A stretch of DNA of 64,000 nt, from positions 62,001-126,000 of the forward strand of contig CAKSWU010000003.1 in the NCBI GenBank assembly GCA_934513205.1, in the 5' to 3' direction. Source of the DNA: an uncultured Faecalibacterium sp. (GTDB taxonomy: Bacteria; Bacillota; Clostridia; Oscillospirales; Ruminococcaceae). The notes beneath the pieces were generated by a model, which saw nothing but the letters and a program-made list of their open reading frames with translations, did no database searches and had not been told where the DNA came from. Of this stretch, positions 24,484 through 33,802 are shown piece after piece. Each line of letters opens with the position of its first letter. The stretch's first letter is position 1. The position numbers were made by a program, and so were the translations under genes.

Positions 24484-27400
24484 TTGCCAATGATTGATTT
24501 CCTTTTCATTGCCCGCAGAACGGGCAAACACGGGGTGATCGAGATCTATCCCAAATTCATTATCAAGCATTCCAAGGACTTGATGATTCGAGGCGGGGAC
24601 TTCTACGCAATCTGGTTACAGGAACGCGGATTATGGTCTACGGACGAGCAGGATGCACTGCAGCTCATCGACAGGGAACTTGATCATTATGCCCAGACCC
24701 ACAAGGCAGACTTCGACAATTATCGGGTGCTCCACATGTGGGATGCAGAATCCGGCATGATTGATATTTGGCATCGGTACTGCCAGCGTCAGATGCGGGA
24801 TTCGTTCGTTATGCTCGATGAGCGATTGATATTTTCCAACACCGAGGTCAAAAAAGAAGATTACGCATCAAAGCGGCTCCCGTATCCGTTGGAGCAGGGA
24901 AGTATCAAGGCTTGGGATGAGATGATGAGCGTTCTGTATGCGCCAGACGAGCGGATGAAGATCGAGTGGGCCATCGGGGCCATCGTGAATGGGGATTCGA
25001 AGAAAATTCAGAAGTTCATGGTGATGTACGGCGCACCCGGCACTGGTAAATCCACGGTCATCAACATCATCCAGAAACTGTTCGCTGGATATTACTCGGC
25101 CTTTGATGCGAAGGTGCTGGGCTCATCTTCGAATGCCTTTGCGCTGGAAGCCTTCAAAGCGAACCCTCTGATTGCAATCCAGCACGATGGCGATCTGAGC
25201 CGCATCGAAGACAACACCCGAATCAACTCGCTAGTCTCTCATGAGTCCATGACAGTCAACGAGAAGTTCAAGTCTGCATATGAAAACCGCTTCAAGTGCT
25301 TCCTCATCCTCGGTACCAACAACCCGGTACGCATCACCAACGCGAAGTCGGGTATTGTCCGACGGCTGATCGATGTGGAGCCGACCGGGAACAAGGTGCC
25401 TGCCAAGAAGTACGAGGAACTGATCTCGCAGATCGACTTCGAGCTGGGGGCCATTGCGTGGTATTGCCGAAATGTCTACGAGAACAACAAGCATGCCTAT
25501 GACGATTATATTCCCATCCGTATGCTGAGCGCTTCGAATGACATGTACAACTTTATGGAAGACAGCTACTACGTCTTCAAGAAGGAAGATGGCGTATCTT
25601 TGCAGGTGGCTTGGGAAATGTACAAAAATTTCTGCACGAGCACGAATGTTCCGTACATGAGTTCCCGGCGAGTATTCAAGGAAGAACTGATGAACTACTT
25701 CCGCGATTACAAGGAGCGGGTCAACACGGACAGTGGCGAGCGCATCCGAAGCTACTACAGCGGTTTCAAGACGGAAAAGTTCGAGAAGAAATCGGACTTT
25801 GGTGCGCCAATCCCCGAAAAGCAGGCATCTTGGATCGACTTTAAGGTGCGGCATTCGGTTCTGGATGATATTTGTAAGGACTGTCCTGCACAATACGCAA
25901 AAGAAAACGGCACACCAACCGACTACTGGGAAAACGTAAAGACGAAGCTGTCGGACCTCGATACGAGCAGGCTGCATTATGTCAAGGTGCCCGAGAATCA
26001 CATCGTCATCGACTTTGATATTCCGGGAGAAGATGGCAAAAAGTCCTTTGAACGAAACCTCGAAGCGGCAAGCAAGTGGCCGAGAACCTATGCAGAACTG
26101 AGCAAATCTGGCGCAGGAATCCACCTGCATTATATTTACTCCGGCGATGCATCGAAGCTCAGCAGAATCTACGACGAGCACATCGAGGTCAAGGTCTTTA
26201 CCGGTAAGAGTTCACTCCGAAGAAAGCTCTCAAAATGCAATGATATTCCGGTAGCGTCCATCAGCTCCGGTTTACCAATGAAGGGAGAAAAAATGGTTAG
26301 CACTGATCGTGTCCAGAGCGAAAAAGGACTGCGCATCATGATTATGCGCAATCTGAACAAAGAAATCCATCCCTACACCAAACCGTCCATCGACTTCATC
26401 TACAAAATCCTTGAGGATGCCTACAACAGCGACCTCACCTATGATGTGGATGACATGCGCAACGCAATTCTCGGGTTTGCGGCTTCCAGCACGAATCAGG
26501 CAGACGCTTGCCTGAAAATCGTATCCAAGATGCACTTCAAGTCCAAAGAGCCTACCGTAGCAGTAACTTATGAAGCACCCATCGTGTTCTTTGACTGTGA
26601 GGTGTTCCCGAACCTGCTTCTGGTCAATTGGAAGTTCCAGAGCAAGCCGGACAAAGACGAACCGACAGTCTACCGACTCATCAACCCGAGTGCTGACGAC
26701 ATTGCAAAGCTTTCGCAGTATCGCCTGATCGGTTTCAATAACCGTAAATACGATAACCATATTCTCTATGCCCGTATGATCGGGTGGTCAGTTGAGGCAA
26801 TTTACAACCTGTCTCAGCAGATCATCAACGACCATACAGGCTTTTTCGGTGAGGCTTACAACTTCTCGTATACGGATATTTACGACTTCAGCGCCAAGAA
26901 GCAGAGCCTGAAGAAGTTCGAGATCGAGCTCGGCATCCACCATCAGGAACTTGGGCTGCCTTGGGATCAGCCTGTACCGGAAGAAAAGTGGGAAGAAGTT
27001 GCCCGGTATTGCGACAACGACGTTTTGGCAACGGAAGCAGTCTTCAATGCACGTCAGGCAGACTTCGTTGCCCGGGAAATTCTGGCAGATGTGGCAGGTA
27101 TGACGGTCAATGACACGACTAACAGTCTGACCACTCGTATCATCTTCGGTAAAGAGAAGCATCCGAGACTGGTTTACACCGACCTTGCAACAGGCGAATC
27201 GGATGATCTGGTCGAGGTGGAGCCGGATATTCTCACAAAGGCTACCTATCTCAATGCCTTCCCGGGCTACGAGTGGGTCAGAGGCGAAGATGGTCGGATG
27301 CACAATATGTTCCGTGGTACGGATCTGGGCCTTGGCGGTTACGTCTATGCCGAACCCAATATGTATTACAATGTGGCATTGTTGGATGTGGCGTCTCTGC

Positions 27401-28497
27401 ACCCGCATTCGGCTGTGGCACTGAACTACTTCGGCGAGTACACCAAGAACTTTAACGATCTGATGGATGTTCGTATCTATGTCAAGCACAAAGAGTACGA
27501 CAAGGCAAAGCAGCTCTTTAACGGCAAGCTGGCTAAGTATCTGGACGACCCCAAGCAGGCAAAAGCCTTGTCGCAGGCTCTGAAGATCGCCATCAACTCG
27601 GTGTACGGGCTGACAAGCGCGACTTTCGATAACCCGTTCCGTAATCCGAAGAACGCGAACAACATTGTCGCCCTGCGTGGCGCTTTGTTTATGCGCACTC
27701 TGCAGGATGAGGTGCAGCAGCGTGGTTTCACGGTGGCGCACATCAAGACGGATTCCATCAAGATCCCCGATGCGACACCGGAAATCATTGAATTCTGCAT
27801 GAAATTTGCAGAGAAGTACGGCTACACCTTTGAGCACGAGGCAACATACGAGAAAATGTGCCTTGTGAACGATGCAGTGTACATTGCCAGATATTTGGAT
27901 GCAGACCAATGCCAGAATAAGTATGGCTATGTGCCAGAGAAAAACGGTGAGTACAGCAGAGAATGGACGGCGACCGGCACCCAGTTCCAGATTCCGTATG
28001 TGTTCAAAACACTGTTCTCGCATGAACCGGTGGTGTTTGCAGATCTTTGCCAGACGAAGACGGTTTCCAAGGGCGCTATTTATCTGGACAAGAACGAAGA
28101 CCTGCCCGAAGGCGAGCACAATTATATTTTTGTTGGACGTGTCGGACAGTTCTGCCCGATTCGCCCCGGATGCGGCGGCGCTTTGCTGCTCCGGGAGTCC
28201 GGTGTAAACGACGCCGGCGAGAAAACCTACGCGGCCGTCGGTGGTTCAAAGGGCTATCGCTGGCTTGAAAGTGAGATGGTTCATGAACTCCAGATGGAGA
28301 AAGATATCGACCGTTCTTATTTTGATAAAATGGCCGATGATGCTGCAGACGCCATCGCAAAATACGGCGACTTTGAGTGGTTTGTGGCAGATGATGCCGG
28401 AGAACCGCCCTGGGAGAAGCCTGACTTGCCATGGAGTGGTACCTTGCCGTGGGGCGATATTCAGGATGAAGCTGCAAGAAATTATGAGGTGAGATAA
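24484..28497 (+). CDS. Helicase-primase-family B DNA polymerase fusion
   Basis: Putative all-in-one replisome protein, 1,337 residues. In order: SF3/D5-like helicase with Walker A GAPGTGKST (~183-191) and sensor ILGTNNP; an archaeo-eukaryotic-primase-like domain with VIDFDIPGED (~508) and SGAGIHLHY (~541-549); a family B polymerase with exonuclease motifs FDCE (~703), NNRKYD (~751) and YCDNDV (~842), motif A LDVASLHPHS (~966), motif B KIAINSVYG (~1036) and motif C IKTDS (~1088). Motif C lacks the first Asp of DTD but keeps the second, the essential metal ligand. TTG at 24484 lies 7 bases after GGAGG; ATG at 24490 is the alternative. No frame break separates the domains. Confidence 0.85.
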   Translation: MPMIDFLFIARRTGKHGVIEIYPKFIIKHSKDLMIRGGDFYAIWLQERGLWSTDEQDALQLIDRELDHYAQTHKADFDNYRVLHMWDAESGMIDIWHRYCQRQMRDSFVMLDERLIFSNTEVKKEDYASKRLPYPLEQGSIKAWDEMMSVLYAPDERMKIEWAIGAIVNGDSKKIQKFMVMYGAPGTGKSTVINIIQKLFAGYYSAFDAKVLGSSSNAFALEAFKANPLIAIQHDGDLSRIEDNTRINSLVSHESMTVNEKFKSAYENRFKCFLILGTNNPVRITNAKSGIVRRLIDVEPTGNKVPAKKYEELISQIDFELGAIAWYCRNVYENNKHAYDDYIPIRMLSASNDMYNFMEDSYYVFKKEDGVSLQVAWEMYKNFCTSTNVPYMSSRRVFKEELMNYFRDYKERVNTDSGERIRSYYSGFKTEKFEKKSDFGAPIPEKQASWIDFKVRHSVLDDICKDCPAQYAKENGTPTDYWENVKTKLSDLDTSRLHYVKVPENHIVIDFDIPGEDGKKSFERNLEAASKWPRTYAELSKSGAGIHLHYIYSGDASKLSRIYDEHIEVKVFTGKSSLRRKLSKCNDIPVASISSGLPMKGEKMVSTDRVQSEKGLRIMIMRNLNKEIHPYTKPSIDFIYKILEDAYNSDLTYDVDDMRNAILGFAASSTNQADACLKIVSKMHFKSKEPTVAVTYEAPIVFFDCEVFPNLLLVNWKFQSKPDKDEPTVYRLINPSADDIAKLSQYRLIGFNNRKYDNHILYARMIGWSVEAIYNLSQQIINDHTGFFGEAYNFSYTDIYDFSAKKQSLKKFEIELGIHHQELGLPWDQPVPEEKWEEVARYCDNDVLATEAVFNARQADFVAREILADVAGMTVNDTTNSLTTRIIFGKEKHPRLVYTDLATGESDDLVEVEPDILTKATYLNAFPGYEWVRGEDGRMHNMFRGTDLGLGGYVYAEPNMYYNVALLDVASLHPHSAVALNYFGEYTKNFNDLMDVRIYVKHKEYDKAKQLFNGKLAKYLDDPKQAKALSQALKIAINSVYGLTSATFDNPFRNPKNANNIVALRGALFMRTLQDEVQQRGFTVAHIKTDSIKIPDATPEIIEFCMKFAEKYGYTFEHEATYEKMCLVNDAVYIARYLDADQCQNKYGYVPEKNGEYSREWTATGTQFQIPYVFKTLFSHEPVVFADLCQTKTVSKGAIYLDKNEDLPEGEHNYIFVGRVGQFCPIRPGCGGALLLRESGVNDAGEKTYAAVGGSKGYRWLESEMVHELQMEKDIDRSYFDKMADDAADAIAKYGDFEWFVADDAGEPPWEKPDLPWSGTLPWGDIQDEAARNYEVR

Positions 28498-28992
28498 ATG
28501 GAAAAACTTCCCCGAAATCCTTACAAAGACCTGATTAGGGTGCCGGCAAACAACCTGAGAATTGACATTGACCGGGCTATTTATACTGCGATGGCAATTG
28601 ACTACTCCAGACAGTCTACGGAGCGTGCCGAAAAGAATGATATTGTGCGGTTTGGTATGTGCAATGTCAGCATCCGCAAAGTCATCTTCAACGACCCGGC
28701 AACCATTGTCCTGTGGTCGGACGGCAGCAAGACCGTTGTGAAGTGCGGCCCTGAGGATACCTATGATATGGAGAAGGGGCTCGCTATGGCTATCGTGAAG
28801 AAGATGGCGGGCAATGACAACCGCTTCCATAAGGTCTTCAAGCAGTATTCCAAGAAGAAAAAGAAGGAACCGGGTTCTGTCGGTTCGATTACGGACATGA
28901 TGGCCGGTCTGAATCAGGCTGCGGCAATTACGACTGAGACTGTGCACAAACTCGCTCACATGGCTGCCGGTAAAGCTGAGCGGGGTGAATGA
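28498..28992 (+). CDS. Conserved phage protein with Tyr/Trp-rich core
   Basis: 164 residues, starting 1 base after the polymerase stop. Contains KVIFNDPATIVLWSDGSKT and MEKGLAMAIVKKMAG, a widespread phage module of unknown function. Probably cotranslated with the polymerase. Confidence 0.65.
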   Translation: MEKLPRNPYKDLIRVPANNLRIDIDRAIYTAMAIDYSRQSTERAEKNDIVRFGMCNVSIRKVIFNDPATIVLWSDGSKTVVKCGPEDTYDMEKGLAMAIVKKMAGNDNRFHKVFKQYSKKKKKEPGSVGSITDMMAGLNQAAAITTETVHKLAHMAAGKAERGE

Positions 28993-29195
28993 GCGTGAAG
29001 TGCCCCTTTCAGAAATATGAGAGTGAATATTCGTCGCATGAAAAAGGTCAGTTCATGGATTGTTATGAGGAAAACTGCATGGCATACCGCCCAAAGAAAG
29101 AGCTGGCCGGTGGAGTGACACTCGAGGCTGGCTGTCGGCTCGTTGACGAATATGTTGAGCACTCTACGCCGTTCAATAACTACAACACATTATAA
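28989..29195 (+). CDS. Small Cys-containing protein
   Basis: 68 residues, ATGA overlap with the previous gene. Cys at CPF, CYEENC and GCRL could bind one zinc. Unknown. Confidence 0.5.
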   Translation: MSVKCPFQKYESEYSSHEKGQFMDCYEENCMAYRPKKELAGGVTLEAGCRLVDEYVEHSTPFNNYNTL

Positions 29196-29219
29196 ATAAG
29201 GTAAGGAGATAGATATTTT

Positions 29220-29762
29220 ATGTACCAGAAGCGTCAGAAAGTCAATATTGACGATACGAGATTCATTTACACTACCAACTTTTCCGGTGATCCTGCCCGC
29301 GACCGTTTCGGCTCCGACAAGCGCCGTGTCAACGTCGTGATCCCTATGTTTGAGCAGGCGCAACAGATGATGAATATGGGCATCAAGGTCAAGCAGACCA
29401 AGCCAAACCCGAACTACACCTATGAGGAACCGTTCGTGCCGACCTTCTATGTTCCGGTTACGGTCAACATGGACTCCAAGTGGCCGCCGCATGTCTACTG
29501 GATTACTCTGCAGGGCAAGCGCCTGCTGTGCACGCCTGAGACCATCGGCCAGCTGGACTTTATCCGCGTTAAGAACGTCTGCTGCCAGGCAAATCTCGTG
29601 GAGAAGCGCAATGCTCCTGGCGAGTTTACGCTGTATGCGGACGTGATGTACGTGGAGCAGGACGAGGACGCCGATCCGTACGCAGAGCGCTATACGCACC
29701 GCGATGCTGCACCCGATGCAGATATGGCTGAGCCCAACGATCCGAACGACATGCCGTTCTAA
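29220..29762 (+). CDS. Phage single-stranded DNA-binding protein (predicted)
   Basis: 180 residues. Beta-rich OB-like body and an acidic tail ending DPNDMPF, which mimics the DDDIPF-type SSB C-terminal peptide that recruits replication partners. Position right after the polymerase genes supports the role. RBS GTAAGGAGATAGATATTTT. Confidence 0.6.
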   Translation: MYQKRQKVNIDDTRFIYTTNFSGDPARDRFGSDKRRVNVVIPMFEQAQQMMNMGIKVKQTKPNPNYTYEEPFVPTFYVPVTVNMDSKWPPHVYWITLQGKRLLCTPETIGQLDFIRVKNVCCQANLVEKRNAPGEFTLYADVMYVEQDEDADPYAERYTHRDAAPDADMAEPNDPNDMPF

Positions 29763-29772
29763 GGAGGAGTAC

Positions 29773-30138
29773 ATGAAGAAACTGTTTATCAGCTGCCCGA
29801 TGCGGGGACGGAGCAACGAATCCATCTTGGCTTCAATCGAGCAAATGCATAAAATTGCGGAAGCGATTTTTGGCGAGGAACTGGAGGTCGTTCAAACTCA
29901 TGTGATTATGAATGAACCGCCCCGAAATGCTGATGAGCGCCTGTGGCATCTCGGCAATTCCATTCAGAAGATGGCAACGGCCGACTACTTCATCGGCGTT
30001 TATGACGCAGATAAGGAAAACGATGGCTGTATCATCGAAAACCACGTGGCGAAACTCTATGGCGTTCCGCGGTATCTTGTCGACATCAAGTATATCGCAC
30101 CGGATGTCATGGAAGAACGCGATTCTTTGTGGAAGTAA
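29773..30138 (+). CDS. DUF4406 / nucleoside deoxyribosyltransferase-like protein
   Basis: 121 residues, RBS AAGGAGGAGTAC. LFISCPMRGRS at the N-terminus and ADYFIGVYDAD in the middle match the small Rossmann-like nucleoside 2-deoxyribosyltransferase fold found in many phages. It may act on nucleotides; substrate unknown. Confidence 0.7.
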   Translation: MKKLFISCPMRGRSNESILASIEQMHKIAEAIFGEELEVVQTHVIMNEPPRNADERLWHLGNSIQKMATADYFIGVYDADKENDGCIIENHVAKLYGVPRYLVDIKYIAPDVMEERDSLWK

Positions 30139-30242
30139 ATGATATTTCCGAGTGCCAAGGTCAGTCCTTGGTTGAATGTCCAGCCGGTGAGTGCCCACGT
30201 CGCAAATGGCGTTCTCAGAGGAAACGGCTCGGTTTTATATTT

Positions 30243-30280
30243 CTGAGAGAGCTTGTAGTGTAGCGCGGGCTCTCTTTTAT
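30243..30280 (+). terminator. Terminator before tRNA
   Basis: GAGAGC and GCTCTC arms with TTTTATTTT after. Another perfect short stem (CCAAGG, TCAGT, CCTTGG) lies ~75 bp upstream in this 145-bp non-coding gap. Confidence 0.6.
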
Positions 30281-30283
30281 TTT

Positions 30284-30362
30284 GGGTCAGTAGCTTAGCT
30301 AGGTTTAAAGCCGGCAGCTCATAACTGCTTGATCGCGGGTTCAAATCCTGCCTGACCCACCA
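30284..30362 (+). tRNA. tRNA with CAT anticodon (Met or Ile2)
   Basis: Full cloverleaf: acceptor GGGTCAG/CTGACCC, D-arm GCTT/AAGC, anticodon stem GGCAG/CTGCT with loop CTCATAA, T-arm GCGGG/CCTGC around TTCAAAT, discriminator A and encoded CCA. The loop fits elongator Met or lysidine-type Ile2. Pair 27-43 is G-U, as in bacterial Ile2, which leans toward an AUA-decoding tRNA. Confidence 0.93.
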
Positions 30363-30405
30363 GCGGCGCAAGCCTTATATTTGAATAAGCAAAGGAGAAA
30401 ACAGC

Positions 30406-30696
30406 ATGAGCGCAATAAACTATGCCCCGGCAATTGTGAAATGGATGGTCGAGGAAGGCACCAAGAACACCTCCAGCGGCAACTGGATATTCACGAGCGC
30501 GGAAATTGCAGAAGCATTTCCTGTAGCCGAAAGCAGTGTGATTGAGATGTTTGGAGTGATCCTGACCGAAATTTATCAGCATGAAGCTGTGGCGGAAGCA
30601 ACTGTGAATTTCGAGAGCGACGGTTCGGCGACTTTTGATTTGACCTTCTACACAGATTACTGCCCGAACATCCGCGATGAAACAAAGGCTGGGTGA
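30406..30696 (+). CDS. Hypothetical phage protein
   Basis: 96 residues, RBS AAAGGAGAAAACAGC. IVKWMVEEGTKNTSSGNWIF then FTSAEIAEAF suggests a winged-helix-like start; the C-terminal half is beta. Function unknown. Confidence 0.5.
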   Translation: MSAINYAPAIVKWMVEEGTKNTSSGNWIFTSAEIAEAFPVAESSVIEMFGVILTEIYQHEAVAEATVNFESDGSATFDLTFYTDYCPNIRDETKAG

Positions 30697-30701
30697 TTTC
30701 C

Positions 30702-30935
30702 ATGGGCGATAGCAAAGTTACAAAGCGCTGTGTAAAGTGCGGTGCTGTGATGCACAACGTGTCTGCGGCAAGGAAATACTGCGATTTTTGCAGATTTGGC
30801 TATGCAACCAATGATTCGCCGCTGCCTTTGGAGCACCCGAAGTACACTGGGCCAACTCTGCAGGAAATCATGAGAGAGGCTACCAAGGAGGGACTTCAGT
30901 ATGCAGAATACTGTAAAAAGCACGGACTGCATTGA
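30702..30935 (+). CDS. Small zinc-ribbon protein
   Basis: 77 residues. Two CxxC pairs (CVKCGAVM and CDFCRFG) form a zinc ribbon, then a helical tail. ATG at 30702 chosen so the ribbon is near the N-terminus; RBS is weak. Confidence 0.5.
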   Translation: MGDSKVTKRCVKCGAVMHNVSAARKYCDFCRFGYATNDSPLPLEHPKYTGPTLQEIMREATKEGLQYAEYCKKHGLH

Positions 30936-30942
30936 TCGAATC

Positions 30943-30972
30943 AACGCGAAAAATCCTTGGCGCTTTATGAAA
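30943..30972 (+). promoter_or_regulatory. 30-bp early element, copy 11
   Basis: AACGCGAAAAAT, 8 bases, CTTTATGAAA, 13 bp before the next start codon. Confidence 0.55.
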
Positions 30973-30985
30973 GGAGATGGTTTGA

Positions 30986-31261
30986 ATGACCAGACAGGTT
31001 TATATTTATGGACTTGGCGGAGCCGATAAAATGTATCGAGTGTTGGCTTACCATTTCATTACGGAGGAAGAGATTACAATTAACAATCTTGTATATTGGG
31101 CCTCTATGCTGAGATTACATAATCCCAGTGTGGAGTCGGTGTACGCGATTGATAATTATCACGGACTGCGGAATGATTGTAGGGCAAGCATGTACAGAAG
31201 TACAATCGAAAACTGCGCTATTTTCAAGAACATTCTGGAAACACAGGGCATTCAACTTTAG
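30986..31261 (+). CDS. Hypothetical phage protein
   Basis: 91 residues, RBS AAAGGAGATGGTTTGA. Tyr-rich, no recognised motif. Bounded by element copy 11 and a terminator. Confidence 0.5.
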   Translation: MTRQVYIYGLGGADKMYRVLAYHFITEEEITINNLVYWASMLRLHNPSVESVYAIDNYHGLRNDCRASMYRSTIENCAIFKNILETQGIQL

Positions 31262-31265
31262 GATC

Positions 31266-31302
31266 GGGAGAGCTGCAGAGAAATCTGTGGCTCTTTCTTT
31301 TT
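31266..31302 (+). terminator. Early terminator
   Basis: GAGAGCTGCAG, AGAAAT, CTGTGGCTCTTT, then CTTTTTA. Confidence 0.75.
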
Positions 31303-31315
31303 ACGAGGTACTGAC

Positions 31316-31504
31316 ATGAAAGACAAATTGCGCACATGGAAAGTCTTTGAGCACAATGGAAAAGAGCTGTTTGCCTATACGCTATTCGGCGAAGGCGAGG
31401 ACGAAGAGGAGGCAACGATTGCGTTACTGGCATATGAGAACCATTGCCGTCCTGAAGCCATTCATGTACACAAGGAAGTGAGGCGAATGAAGTGTCTGGA
31501 GTAG
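31316..31504 (+). CDS. Small hypothetical protein
   Basis: 62 residues after GAGGTACTGAC. Acidic centre, no motif. Overlaps the helicase start by 13 bp. Confidence 0.5.
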   Translation: MKDKLRTWKVFEHNGKELFAYTLFGEGEDEEEATIALLAYENHCRPEAIHVHKEVRRMKCLE

Positions 31505-32709
31505 CACTGCATGATTACCAGCAGGATGCAGTCAATCGAATGCGAAATGGCTGCATTCTATGCGGTGGTGTCGGCAGCGGAAAAAGTCGGACAGGTCTGG
31601 CGTTCTACTACATCAAGAATGGTGGGCAGATCAACACCAAGCGGTATGTGAAGATGCACGATCCTCCGCAGGATCTGTATATCATCACGACGGCACGCAA
31701 GCGAGATACACTCGAGTGGGAAGAAGAAATGCTTCCGTTTATGATGACAACAGATGAAAAAGCGGCTATGTATCATCATAAGGTCGTGGTGGATTCCTGG
31801 AACAATGTTCATAAGTATGTTGGCGCAAAAAGGGCGTTCTTTGTGTTCGACGAGCAGCGCGTTGTTGGAAGCGGGCAGTGGGTCAAATCGTTCCTGAAAA
31901 TCACGAAAGAGAACGATTGGATTTTGCTGAGTGCCACACCCGGTGACTGCTGGACGGATTATATTCCGGTGTTTATTGCCAACGGGTTCTATAAAAACCG
32001 GACACAGTTCAACAATGAGCACGTGGTCTATAGTCGGTTTTCCAAGTTCCCGAAAATTGACCGATACATCAACACAACTCGGCTTGTCAGATTGCGTGAT
32101 AGGATTCTTGTGGATATGGACTTCAAGCGTCCGACAATTCCGCACCATGAGACCGTGTATGTGGATTTTGACCGGTTAAAGTATAAGGAAATCCATAAAT
32201 CTCGCTGGAACCCTTATGAAAATCGACCTATCGAAACAGCCAGCGAGTTTTGTTATTTGCTGCGGAAACTTGTGAACACTGATCCAAGTCGACAGCAGGA
32301 AGTGCTTGATATTTGCATGACCAGACCGAGGGTCATTATCTTCTATAACTTCGATTATGAGCTGGATATTCTCCTGAATCTGCCCTATGGCAACGGTGTA
32401 GAAGTGGCTCAGTGGAATGGTCACAAGCATCAACCGATACCAGATACGAACAAATGGGTCTATCTGGTGCAGTACAACGCCGGTGCCGAGGGCTGGAACT
32501 GCATTAAGACGGATACCATTATATTTTATTCCCAGAACTACTCCTATAAGGTCATGGAGCAGGCTTCTGGGCGGATTGACCGGATGAATACACCGTACAC
32601 AGATTTATATTTCTATCACCTGAAGAGCAGGAGTGGTATTGATTTAGCGATTGGACGAGCTTTAAACGACAAGAAAAAGTTCAATGAGCGAAAATTTTAT
32701 GGAGCGTGA
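31492..32709 (+). CDS. SF2 DNA helicase
   Basis: 405 residues from a GTG. Walker A GGVGSGKS at 25-32, motif II DEQR, motif III LSATP and motif VI QASGRIDRMN with both arginines, so a complete SNF2/DEAD-like ATPase. No nuclease domain attached. It probably serves replication or recombination of phage DNA. Confidence 0.85.
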   Translation: MSGVALHDYQQDAVNRMRNGCILCGGVGSGKSRTGLAFYYIKNGGQINTKRYVKMHDPPQDLYIITTARKRDTLEWEEEMLPFMMTTDEKAAMYHHKVVVDSWNNVHKYVGAKRAFFVFDEQRVVGSGQWVKSFLKITKENDWILLSATPGDCWTDYIPVFIANGFYKNRTQFNNEHVVYSRFSKFPKIDRYINTTRLVRLRDRILVDMDFKRPTIPHHETVYVDFDRLKYKEIHKSRWNPYENRPIETASEFCYLLRKLVNTDPSRQQEVLDICMTRPRVIIFYNFDYELDILLNLPYGNGVEVAQWNGHKHQPIPDTNKWVYLVQYNAGAEGWNCIKTDTIIFYSQNYSYKVMEQASGRIDRMNTPYTDLYFYHLKSRSGIDLAIGRALNDKKKFNERKFYGA

Positions 32710-32947
32710 TATTTATGAAATGTACTGAAAGAGATTTGGCGTTTTATGTCGTGGACATTTTCGAGGATCTGCTGGATGAAAAGGACATTGATATTCCTTG
32801 TGCAGATAGCAGCGAGGAAGAGGACAGGCATGAAAACGAAAATGCGGCAAGAATCTACGGCACGGAGTACGGTGATCTGGTTGACCGTGTGGAGGCGCTG
32901 CTGAAGAAAAACAAATAAAAAATTAGTTATGGAGCGTGATATTTATG
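32697..32947 (+). repeat. 21-bp direct repeat leading two small genes
   Basis: TTATGGAGCGTGATATTTAT followed by G occurs identically at 32697-32717 and 32927-32947. Each copy ends in the ATG of the next small gene, giving both the same leader and RBS (GGAG). Confidence 0.8.
32715..32918 (+). CDS. Small acidic protein
   Basis: 67 residues. Very acidic middle (SSEEEDRHENE). Unknown. Shares its 21-bp leader with the next gene. Confidence 0.5.
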   Translation: MKCTERDLAFYVVDIFEDLLDEKDIDIPCADSSEEEDRHENENAARIYGTEYGDLVDRVEALLKKNK

Positions 32948-33223
32948 GCATATGAAGAATGTCCCGGCTATATGAAGAATGGGCGCTGCAAGGGAAATAA
33001 TCGATCGTGCCGTGTTACAAAAGAGAATATTGAAAGCTGGTTTGACGAAACACTTAAACCGATTGACTTGCTTGATGTATGCCCGGAACAGTCCGTATTT
33101 GGCAACAACTTCTTCGTATTAACGGACAAAGACATTGAGGCACTAAAAACTGGAAAGGTCTTATTTGTAAGGGAAGAATACGGTGTTTTTCTGAAATATG
33201 AAGGGGAACAGAATCATGTGTAA
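32945..33223 (+). CDS. Small Cys-rich protein
   Basis: 92 residues. Cys at CPGYMKNGRC, SCRV and VCPE could form a zinc site. Start defined by the repeated leader. Overlaps the next gene by 8 bp. Confidence 0.5.
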   Translation: MAYEECPGYMKNGRCKGNNRSCRVTKENIESWFDETLKPIDLLDVCPEQSVFGNNFFVLTDKDIEALKTGKVLFVREEYGVFLKYEGEQNHV

Positions 33224-33461
33224 TCCGTCGAAGAAAACAATCAAGAAGATTGACCGGATGCTGGAAAGTAGGTGCAAGGAGCATAGAACATTTGGAAATG
33301 CACTAAAAATGTACATTTTTCGTAATCCGACGGAAATTGGTTTGGACTACGTGACATTCCGTAGCAAAGATGGATATTTTATCGGTGTCTCACTGGAGGA
33401 GTCTGGTGCGTATAATTTCTTCGGCATTCTTTCACCGGAGCAGGTGCTGGAGGTTGTCTGA
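33216..33461 (+). CDS. Hypothetical protein
   Basis: 81 residues from the ATG after AAGGGGAACAGAATC. Basic N-terminus, then a beta domain. Ends TGATG into the next gene. Confidence 0.5.
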   Translation: MCNPSKKTIKKIDRMLESRCKEHRTFGNALKMYIFRNPTEIGLDYVTFRSKDGYFIGVSLEESGAYNFFGILSPEQVLEVV

Positions 33462-33667
33462 TGAAAAATTTGTCGAAGAAGCACCTGAAGCAGATTTACA
33501 GGTACAGGAACGGCTTTGGCGGAACTACCGTTATGTTAAGCAAGTTCTTTCGTGCCGCTCCGAACAACCGGGCAGATTACAATAAAATGATGGACTGGCG
33601 CTGGAGCATGTGCACAAATGTTCGCTACATGATTCCGGGAGAAAAAATTAAAAAAGGGGGGGGGTAA
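33461..33667 (+). CDS. Small basic protein ending at a poly-G tract
   Basis: 68 residues, pI clearly basic, possibly nucleic-acid binding. Its final codons are encoded by A6 and G9 (33650-33664), a homopolymer prone to slippage that would alter only the tail. Confidence 0.5.
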   Translation: MKNLSKKHLKQIYRYRNGFGGTTVMLSKFFRAAPNNRADYNKMMDWRWSMCTNVRYMIPGEKIKKGGG

Positions 33668-33802
33668 AAAGTAGCTCTGAGATGCGAAGGTCTTGTTAAG
33701 AGTGGTTATATCCTAAACGCAGGACTCGCAGATTTAGTAGCTGCGCTTTTGGATGCCACGTCAAGCATCAACGAATTTGTGAAAAACTTTGGAGGATTAA
33801 AA

